Of a DNA stretch of 35,060 bases, positions 30,593 to 35,060 are shown piece after piece. Numbering within the stretch: the stretch's first letter is position 1; each line of letters opens with the position of its first letter. This stretch comes from Salidesulfovibrio brasiliensis JCM 12178 (GTDB lineage: Bacteria > Desulfobacterota > Desulfovibrionia > Desulfovibrionales > Desulfovibrionaceae): NCBI RefSeq assembly GCF_001311825.1, contig NZ_BBCB01000028.1, positions 1 through 35,060 on the forward strand, written 5' to 3'. Below the pieces are notes generated by a model, which had not been told where the DNA came from, did not search any database, and saw only the letters and a list, made by a program, of their open reading frames with translations. The position numbers were made by a program, and so were the translations under genes.

Positions 30593-30778
30593 CTACATAA
30601 GCCACGCCGAAATGAAATTAGCTGCGACACCGACAGCTACGCCTAGCGCAAATTGCCACAAGCCCGGGCGGAACCAGTCCCAGAATCGTTTTGTTTTGCG
30701 TTCCCATGTGCGTTGCAAGTCCCACCAGTCCATCTTCTTGCGACTAAGGAATTGTTCTATTTTGTTTGGTTCTTTCAT
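30593..30778 (-). CDS. Small membrane-anchored protein
   Basis: 61 residues from the ATG at 30778. A charged, tryptophan-rich N-terminal helix (W-W-D-L-Q-R-T-W-E-R-K-T-K-R-F-W-D-W-F) leads to one membrane segment (L-W-Q-F-A-L-G-V-A-V-G-V-A-A-N-F). It is on the opposite strand to its neighbours. The ribosome-binding site is weak, so expression is uncertain, but the composition is convincing for a real small membrane protein. Confidence 0.5.
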   Translation of the reverse strand: MKEPNKIEQFLSRKKMDWWDLQRTWERKTKRFWDWFRPGLWQFALGVAVGVAANFISAWLM

Positions 30779-30891
30779 GGTCCCAACCATGCCCCAGAAT
30801 CCGAACGCAACGCAACTTTGAATTCAAAATCAGGCGACAATCAAAACACAGTCAATAAAGATTAGTGAACAATATCAGAGGGTAAACTCAA

Positions 30892-30915
30892 CTGACCGAC
30901 ACAGATGTCGGTCAG
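30892..30915. repeat. Perfect 10-bp hairpin
   Basis: CTGACCGACA and TGTCGGTCAG enclose a CAGA loop. It lies 40 bp before the gene at 30955. No good T run follows on either strand, so it may be a leader structure or weak terminator. Confidence 0.45.
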
Positions 30916-30954
30916 AGTCAAAAAAGCCCGAGAATCAGCAGGAGGCATACGGAC

Positions 30955-31239
30955 ATGGCTAGCAAGAAAAATCTCTATACCGTCCATGCCTTTCGATGGG
31001 GCGATCCCGAGCGACACAGCTATATCGTTGGGGTCTACCCGAAGAAGCAGGCGGCACTTACCGCAGCAGAAACGGAAGAGGAATACCGAGGCGGGAAGTA
31101 CATTTGTGAAGTCCGTGAATGGCTTCCCGGCGAAGGCATCGAAGGCACTCATTGCAAAGAGGCAAAGATCATCAAGCCATTGCCTGAAATTGACCGGCTG
31201 ACACAGGCCGGAATCAATTTCGCCAAGCAGAACAACTAA
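30955..31239 (+). CDS. Small phage protein, DUF7336-like pattern
   Basis: 94 residues with AGGAGG 9 bp before the ATG. L-Y-T-V-H-A-F-R-W-G, S-Y-I-V-G-V-Y-P-K-K-Q-A-A-L-T-A-A, then G-K-Y-I-C-E-V-R-E-W follows the strand-helix-strand pattern of small phage proteins that begin with a tyrosine-rich strand and a G-V-Y-x-x-x-x-x-A turn. The match to a named domain is tentative. Role unknown. Confidence 0.6.
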   Translation: MASKKNLYTVHAFRWGDPERHSYIVGVYPKKQAALTAAETEEEYRGGKYICEVREWLPGEGIEGTHCKEAKIIKPLPEIDRLTQAGINFAKQNN

Positions 31240-31262
31240 TCCGCAATACTCACGGAGGGAAT

Positions 31263-31433
31263 ATGGCAACCGTAGCAATCGACGGCAAAAAGTACAAAGT
31301 CACTGACACCTTGGGTTACGTCCAGGATGTTTCCGCTCATGTCAAAGAGGTGGCTACCCCCGAAGGCAACAAGATGGTGATCAAGAGGCGCGGCGGCAAG
31401 TGGCGTTTCTGGACAGCAAAGGACCGCGTGTAG
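31263..31433 (+). CDS. Small basic hypothetical protein
   Basis: 56 residues with GGAGGG just before the ATG. It is rich in lysine and beta-prone: V-A-I-D-G-K-K-Y-K-V-T-D, then N-K-M-V-I-K-R-R-G-G-K-W-R-F-W. No family recognised. It follows the previous gene by 23 bp and precedes the next by 29 bp in the same direction. Confidence 0.6.
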   Translation: MATVAIDGKKYKVTDTLGYVQDVSAHVKEVATPEGNKMVIKRRGGKWRFWTAKDRV

Positions 31434-31462
31434 CGCGGGGTACTCAGCAACAGGAGGCACGA

Positions 31463-31774
31463 ATGTTTGAAGCAATAGAAGGTTTGTCCTGCTTGGCAGC
31501 AGTCGGCGCGGACGGAACGCAAATGATTATCGCCCATGCTGGCGGTGATGATGACACCGGAGAGTGGAATTTCTGGAAATGGGAGATGATCGACGGCGGT
31601 GATCTGGTTGGCGACCTCATGTGCATGGAAGCCGAAGAAGGTCTTGGCCGCACTCCCGGACTGTATGTCTGGGAAGGCAAGGGACAGGTCAACGAAGGAG
31701 ACAGGGGCGATTTTTGGGGCAAGTGGCGCAGTGCCAACGCCCACGATTTAGAGCGGTTCCTGAAAAAGTCATAG
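31463..31774 (+). CDS. Hypothetical phage protein
   Basis: 103 residues from the ATG at 31463, with CAGGAGG upstream. It is acidic, with G-D-D-D-T-G-E-W-N-F-W-K-W-E-M and a C-terminal W-G-K-W-R-S-A-N-A-H-D-L-E-R-F. No family recognised. It is the last gene of the small plus-strand array and converges with the next minus-strand gene, leaving only 9 bp between. Confidence 0.6.
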   Translation: MFEAIEGLSCLAAVGADGTQMIIAHAGGDDDTGEWNFWKWEMIDGGDLVGDLMCMEAEEGLGRTPGLYVWEGKGQVNEGDRGDFWGKWRSANAHDLERFLKKS

Positions 31775-31783
31775 TTCATGAGA

Positions 31784-32212
31784 TTATTTGCTGTGACTGT
31801 ACCTCTTGCCACCAAACACCGCACGCCACTGGCTGGCCGCGCCGAGACTTTTGCCGTGGCGCTCACAAAAATCCGCCAGTGTGGACGCCAGCAGGTCGGC
31901 CTTGTGGTCGTGCCACCACTGCTCGTTGTCCAGCGTCCAGTCGAGATCGAGCATCTTGCGGAGCCGTTTGACCGCATTGCGGCTCAGGGGCAAGTCGATG
32001 CCTACTGGATGGTGGCAGTGAGCGGCGAGGTAGTCGGCAAGGTTTGGCGTCAGGATCACACGCACGCCGCCACCACCTTGGCCGCGTTGCGTGGAATGGG
32101 GCCAGCCCAGCAGGACGGCAAAGCCGTGAGGCGTAGGACGCGACTCGCGGACGTCCCACGCCTCGCCGGAGATGTCTTCGGCTTGGCCGATGATGGTTGC
32201 ACGACGGGCCAT
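31784..32212 (-). CDS. Helix-turn-helix-like protein of the RHH module
   Basis: 142 residues, starting directly at the stop of the ribbon-helix-helix gene (TAAATG). The N-terminus is glycine/histidine-rich. The C-terminal 70 residues (P-L-S-R-N-A-V-K-R-L-R-K-M-L-D-L-D-W then W-W-H-D-H-K-A-D-L-L-A-S-T-L-A-D-F-C-E-R-H-G-K-S-L-G-A-A-S-Q-W-R) look like a DNA-binding domain with a winged or tandem helix-turn-helix. It has no PIN-domain acidic motif. The strict coupling to its partner suggests they work together. Confidence 0.6.
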   Translation of the reverse strand: MARRATIIGQAEDISGEAWDVRESRPTPHGFAVLLGWPHSTQRGQGGGGVRVILTPNLADYLAAHCHHPVGIDLPLSRNAVKRLRKMLDLDWTLDNEQWWHDHKADLLASTLADFCERHGKSLGAASQWRAVFGGKRYSHSK

Positions 32213-32563
32213 TTAATCCTCGGGCAGGTAGAGCTTTGCCATGTATGCGGGCAACCGCTCCAGATCGTAATTGCCCTTGTATTCACTGGCCGACGCCCAC
32301 GCCTGCTTGCCGGTGGTCGTGGACAGAACCAGCCAGCGGGAGCCGTCTTCGCGCTCGGCAACGTAGTGACGCGGCAGCGCCGGGGTCATGTACAAAGTGA
32401 TGGGCAGGTCGCTACCGGATGCGTCCTCGGTCTGGGTCAAGGTGGCGATCTCCCGCCGGAGCAGCTCCTCTACGGAGTTGTAGGGGATGCCGCGCTCTTT
32501 GGCGAGGGCCTTGAGGGCCTTGACGGTGGGTTCGTCGATATTGCGGATGGTGATGGTCGGCAT
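32213..32563 (-). CDS. Ribbon-helix-helix protein (FitA-like N-terminus)
   Basis: 116 residues from the ATG at 32563 (AGGAGC upstream). Residues 1-45 (P-T-I-T-I-R-N-I-D-E-P-T-V-K-A-L-K-A-L-A, then E-E-L-L-R-R-E-I-A) are a clear FitA/VapB-like ribbon-helix-helix. Residues 55-116 form an additional beta-rich domain (L-P-I-T-L-Y-M-T-P-A-L, W-L-V-L-S-T-T-T-G-K) not found in classic antitoxins. The palindrome at 32922-32941 over the promoter is a plausible operator for it. It may be an antitoxin or transcriptional regulator. Confidence 0.65.
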   Translation of the reverse strand: MPTITIRNIDEPTVKALKALAKERGIPYNSVEELLRREIATLTQTEDASGSDLPITLYMTPALPRHYVAEREDGSRWLVLSTTTGKQAWASASEYKGNYDLERLPAYMAKLYLPED

Positions 32564-32582
32564 GCTGTGCTCCTGCAGGTTT

Positions 32583-32602
32583 GGGGAGGCCAAAGCCTCC
32601 CC
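32583..32602. repeat. Intercistronic hairpin
   Basis: GGGGAGGC and GCCTCCCC enclose a CAAA loop. It lies between the frameshifted acidic gene and the ribbon-helix-helix gene in the same minus-strand operon. No T run follows on the minus strand, so it may tune relative expression rather than terminate. Confidence 0.5.
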
Positions 32603-32614
32603 GGTGAAATTTCT

Positions 32615-32850
32615 TTAGGCTTCGTAGCCGGTGATCAGGATGAGTTCGCCGTTGTCGTTGATGACAGTGCAGTTTCAGGCCACTCGCCATTTTCATCCTC
32701 GAAATCCTGCTCGATGCGGACGTACTGCCCCGCGTACCCTTCCAGGACCTCATCAAGGCTTTCGACGATGTCGTCGGGGTCTGTCTGATTAGCGTTGTAG
32801 GCTTCAACGTATTCGTCTTCGGTCATTGTGGTCAGTTCGCGGTAAGTCAT
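32615..32850 (-). pseudogene. Small acidic protein, frameshifted near its end
   Basis: Starts at the ATG at 32850 with AAGGGGAA upstream and reads M-T-Y-R-E-L-T-T-M-T-E-D-E-Y, then an acidic helix and Y-V-R-I-E-Q-D-F-E-D-E-N-G-E-W. The frame as given then turns into T-A-L-S-S-T-T-T-A-N-S-S and stops at 32635. The -1 frame from the same point gives T-V-I-N-D-N-G-E-L-I-L-I-T-G-Y-E-A and a stop at 32615, which looks like the true C-terminus. A single base lost near 32665 would explain it. About 78 residues if repaired. Confidence 0.55.
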
Positions 32851-32903
32851 TTTGTTTCCCCTTGGTTTGTTTTGCTGGGGGCCTATCCCCCTCTCGCAAA
32901 TAC

Positions 32904-32941
32904 AGTATGCAAAATGCTGACACAAAATGCAAGCATTTTGT
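32904..32941 (-). promoter_or_regulatory. Promoter and palindromic operator of RHH module
   Basis: On the minus strand TTGCAT (32927-32932) and CATACT (32904-32909) have 17-bp spacing. The -35 lies in the centre of the perfect palindrome ACAAAATGCAAGCATTTTGT (32922-32941). A further GCAAAATGC site (32909-32917) lies at the -10. This layout is typical of autoregulated operons. Confidence 0.6.
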
Positions 32942-32950
32942 ATAAATTAA

Positions 32951-32967
32951 TCTTAAATAATTTAAGA
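32951..32967. repeat. AT-rich 17-bp palindrome
   Basis: TCTTAAATAATTTAAGA is a perfect inverted repeat with one central base, between the RHH module promoter and the divergent gene at 33041. It may be an operator for the rightward gene. Confidence 0.4.
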
Positions 32968-33040
32968 TATTTGTGAAAAAACTTGAAACTTTACTGGATA
33001 AAATTTGGTGATCAACTGATGAAGACAAAGGAGAGAATGA

Positions 33041-33409
33041 ATGAATCAGTATCGCAAAAAGCCTATCATTGTTGAAGCGTTCCAGATGACCAAAGAGCGC
33101 CGCCACGACAATTCGGAGTGGCCCGAATGGCTGCACAAGGCATGGGTCAGTAAACCTCACGAAACTGGCTCTGTCTGGCCGGAAGATTTTCCCCACTCGT
33201 CAGGCACGGACAGGCTCATGATCGGCACGCTTGAAGGCTCTCATCGCGTTGATTGGGATGATTATATCATTCAAGGCGTCAAGGGCGAGTTGTACCCCTG
33301 CAAGCCGGACGTATTTGACGTCACTTACGAAGCGGTCATCCACCGCTCCGACTGTGCAGTACACAATGGACCCGCGTATAAACCCGGCCCCTGTGACTGT
33401 GGCGCATAG
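33041..33409 (+). CDS. PGDYG-type phage protein with C-terminal cysteine cluster
   Basis: 122 residues, AAGGAG upstream. The core ([45 protein letters not shown]) is a very common phage family of unknown function. The last 20 residues ([18 protein letters not shown]) form a three-cysteine/histidine motif that may bind zinc. The gene is in accessory DNA beside the RHH module and shares its intergenic region. Confidence 0.75.
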   Translation: MNQYRKKPIIVEAFQMTKERRHDNSEWPEWLHKAWVSKPHETGSVWPEDFPHSSGTDRLMIGTLEGSHRVDWDDYIIQGVKGELYPCKPDVFDVTYEAVIHRSDCAVHNGPAYKPGPCDCGA

Positions 33410-33487
33410 CTAATTTTCCCCTCCCCTCGGGCTCTCGGTTCCTTTCATGGGACTGGTGCCGGGAGCCCGCTCTATAAGGAGAACACA
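33410..33487. other. Hairpin leader before AlpA-like gene
   Basis: CGGGCTC and GAGCCCG are inverted repeats about 25 bp apart (near 33428-33470) and may form a hairpin before the ribosome-binding site. It could be the terminator of the preceding gene or an mRNA leader; no T run follows. Confidence 0.35.
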
Positions 33488-33706
33488 ATGACAGAAAAAA
33501 GCTTACTACTTCTTCCGGCCACAGGCTTTATGCGTCTTGCCGACGTTTTGAAATTCATCCCGGTCAGCAAAACAACATGGTGGGAAGGTGTAAAGCAGGG
33601 AGATTTCCCCCAGCCTGTCAAACTGGGAGAACGCATCACCGCATGGCGAGCTGAGGACATCGCCGCCCTAATTGACCGTCTAAACGAGGAAAGCCAGTGC
33701 GCCTAA
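33488..33706 (+). CDS. AlpA-type regulator / excisionase
   Basis: 72 residues with AAGGAG before the ATG. F-M-R-L-A-D-V-L-K-F-I-P-V-S-K-T-T-W-W-E-G-V-K-Q-G-D-F-P-Q-P-V-K-L-G-E-R-I-T-A-W-R-A-E-D-I is the full AlpA/MerR-like domain, and these proteins activate or direct excision next to P4-type integrases. It converges with the integrase gene and overlaps its end by 4 bp, a typical pairing. It is likely the recombination directionality factor. Confidence 0.85.
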   Translation: MTEKSLLLLPATGFMRLADVLKFIPVSKTTWWEGVKQGDFPQPVKLGERITAWRAEDIAALIDRLNEESQCA

Positions 33707-34890
33707 GTCTCGTCACGCAGCCTGTCCAGATAATCGGCATACCACTGCATCATCTCACGCCGCTTGGACATGTGCTTTGCGTGGTCATAAGCCGCACGGA
33801 CCTGATTGCTCTCGATGTGTGCAAGCTGCCGCTCTACAGCACTCTCGGGCCAGCCGTTTTCGTAAAGCAGCGTGGACGCCGTACCGCGAAACCCATGCGC
33901 GGTCATTTCATCCTTGGTGTAACCGAGTCGCCGCAAAGCAACGTTGAGCGTATTCTCAGAAAGAGGCCGCGCAGCCGAACGGATACCCGGAAAAATGAAA
34001 TCCTGAGAACCACGCGCAAGAGGCCGCGCTTGCCGCAGGACGTCTATCACCTGTCTGGCAAGCGGCACCACATGCGGTCGGTTCGCCTTCATGCGCTCCG
34101 GCGGTATGCGCCACTCAGCCGACTCAAAATCAATTTCAGCCCATGTCGCCTTTCGAACCTCGCTTGAGCGAAGAAAAGTATACGCCGTTACCTGCAAAGC
34201 ATATTTCACGATCAATGACCCCTTAAAGCCATCAATCGCCCGCATGAGTTCCCCCACCTGCTTTGGCGCAGTCAATGCCGCATGATGCTTAAGCGTCTTG
34301 GTAATCGGCGGCAGCACACCTTTCACGTCTCCGGCAGGATCGCGCTCCACAATCCCTTTCGGAATAGCATAGCGAAATATCTGCGAACACGTCCCGCGCA
34401 CTCGCCGCGCCGTCTCAATACTGCCCCGTGCAGCTATACTCTGAATCATCCGTAAGATATCCTGCGGCACAATCTCTGCGATGGGCTTTGCCCCGATTGC
34501 GGGGAAGACATGCAGTTGCAGACGTCCGGTCACGGTCTTTATATTCTTTGCGCTCCACTGCTTTGAAAAAAGGTCTAACCACTCACGCCCGACCTGTTCA
34601 AATGTCAGAGCCTCGGCATTTTGAGCAGCGCGAGTATTCTTTTCTGAAGGATCAATTCCGGCCCGCAAAAGCTGCCGACAATCGTCTCTTGCTTCCCGCG
34701 CCTGCTTCAATCCCACGACCGGATATGTCCCCAGAGAAATCATTTTCGATTTTCCTGAATAGCGATAACGAAAACGCCACCGCTTATTCCCGCTCACCGG
34801 CACCTCCAGATACAACCCATCGGAATCAAGAATCCGATAGAGCTTCTCCCTGCATTTTGCCGCTTCAACTCCCTTTACTGTTAATCCCAT
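33703..34890 (-). CDS. int: P4-type tyrosine integrase
   Basis: 395 residues. The N-terminus (residues 1-85) is the arm-binding domain of P4-like integrases (L-Y-L-E-V, W-R-F-R-Y-R, S-L-G-T-Y-P), then a core-binding helical domain (95-190) and the catalytic domain. Catalytic residues: R241 (F-L-R-S-S-E-V), K268, H332 and R335 (H-G-F-R), H358 (L-A-H), and Y368 (A-A-Y). All are present and correctly spaced, so the enzyme should be active. It is at the right end of the prophage, next to arm-type repeats, and is partnered with the AlpA-like gene. Confidence 0.92.
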   Translation of the reverse strand: MGLTVKGVEAAKCREKLYRILDSDGLYLEVPVSGNKRWRFRYRYSGKSKMISLGTYPVVGLKQAREARDDCRQLLRAGIDPSEKNTRAAQNAEALTFEQVGREWLDLFSKQWSAKNIKTVTGRLQLHVFPAIGAKPIAEIVPQDILRMIQSIAARGSIETARRVRGTCSQIFRYAIPKGIVERDPAGDVKGVLPPITKTLKHHAALTAPKQVGELMRAIDGFKGSLIVKYALQVTAYTFLRSSEVRKATWAEIDFESAEWRIPPERMKANRPHVVPLARQVIDVLRQARPLARGSQDFIFPGIRSAARPLSENTLNVALRRLGYTKDEMTAHGFRGTASTLLYENGWPESAVERQLAHIESNQVRAAYDHAKHMSKRREMMQWYADYLDRLRDET

Positions 34891-34931
34891 AGCCTTGCCT
34901 CGCGAGTAACTTTTTCACTTCCACCCAAAAC

Positions 34932-34954
34932 TACTCACAGCGTTACTCACAACA
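34932..34954. repeat. Direct repeats of TACTCACA near integrase
   Basis: TACTCACAG (34932-34940) and TACTCACAACA (34944-34954) lie 42-64 bp upstream of the integrase start; the second is identical to 61-71. An inverted GAGTAAC/GTTACTC pair is also nearby (about 34904-34910 and 34943-34949). These are candidate arm-type or autoregulatory sites for the integrase. Confidence 0.45.
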
Positions 34955-34969
34955 CCTTCCGAATGTCAA

Positions 34970-35042
34970 TGAACCACATAGAACCACCCCGGACACAGAA
35001 AACAAAAAAGCCCCCGATTTTTCGGGGGCTTTTGAACCACAT
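34970..35042. repeat. TGAACCACAT direct repeat flanking a terminator
   Basis: TGAACCACAT occurs at 34970-34979 and 35033-35042, with a related GAACCACCC at 34981. The two exact copies bracket the terminator at 35006-35033. They may be part of the attachment region, but no copy is seen at the left end of the window. Confidence 0.4.
35006..35033. terminator. Bidirectional terminator at right end
   Basis: AAGCCCCCGA (35008-35017) and TCGGGGGCTT (35022-35031) form a 10-bp stem; T runs follow on both strands. It may belong to a host gene or close the prophage. Confidence 0.75.
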
Positions 35043-35060
35043 CGGATGCGGCTGAACTAT

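Noticed and set aside
34891..35060. tRNA gene as attachment target at the right end
   Set aside because: No cloverleaf or conserved T-loop sequence could be found; only a terminator and short repeats are visible.
1..35060. CRISPR array or insertion sequence
   Set aside because: No regular repeat-spacer pattern and no transposase with terminal inverted repeats were seen.

Overview
The window holds an essentially complete temperate podovirus-type prophage. The virion and DNA-packaging genes match the T7/BPP-1-like plan: small and large terminase, portal (head-to-tail connector family), scaffold, major capsid, two tail-tube/nozzle proteins, internal ejection proteins, a fibre with a T7-type N-terminus, and a tail-assembly chaperone. 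The DNA is mostly GC-rich with strong AGGAGG ribosome-binding sites, and a lipoprotein with a normal lipobox is present, which suggests a GC-rich Gram-negative host. A Desulfovibrio-like deltaproteobacterium is my best guess, but it is inference only.

Layout: positions 1-550 hold an AT-rich left end and one plus-strand gene resembling GrlR-type regulators. Positions 544-22811 are the late operon, all on the minus strand and read right to left: small membrane peptide, holin, XhlA-like protein, terminases, head genes, tail genes, ejection proteins, fibres and chaperone, ending in a terminator at 544-577. Most junctions are overlapping start/stop codons or a stop codon inside the next Shine-Dalgarno, so the operon is heavily translationally coupled. 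A small plus-strand cargo gene (moron) at 23108-23362, with its own promoter and terminator, separates the late block from an early minus-strand operon (27196-23397). That operon runs: Cro-like regulator, unknown protein, replication initiator, probable helicase loader, endolysin, a short tyrosine recombinase and two small DNA-binding proteins.

The immunity region (27200-28810) has a divergent HTH repressor and two promoters whose -35/-10 spacers carry almost the same 19-bp operator, an arrangement like the PL/PR pair of lambda. To the right (27731-31774) lie a conserved gene split by a frameshift at an A8 run, a secreted thermonuclease homologue, a lipoprotein and a series of small plus-strand genes. 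Positions 31784-32941 hold a three-gene minus-strand module with a ribbon-helix-helix protein and a palindromic operator over its promoter. The right end carries an AlpA-type excisionase/regulator, a P4-type integrase and arm-type repeats.

The most interesting points are: a candidate origin (10-bp iterons plus ATTAGG repeats) inside the initiator gene; an AT-rich putative nuclease module spliced into a DNA-ejection protein; an endolysin with a cysteine-rich N-terminal extension and two plausible starts, located away from its holin; a second recombinase; and the ribbon-helix-helix module.
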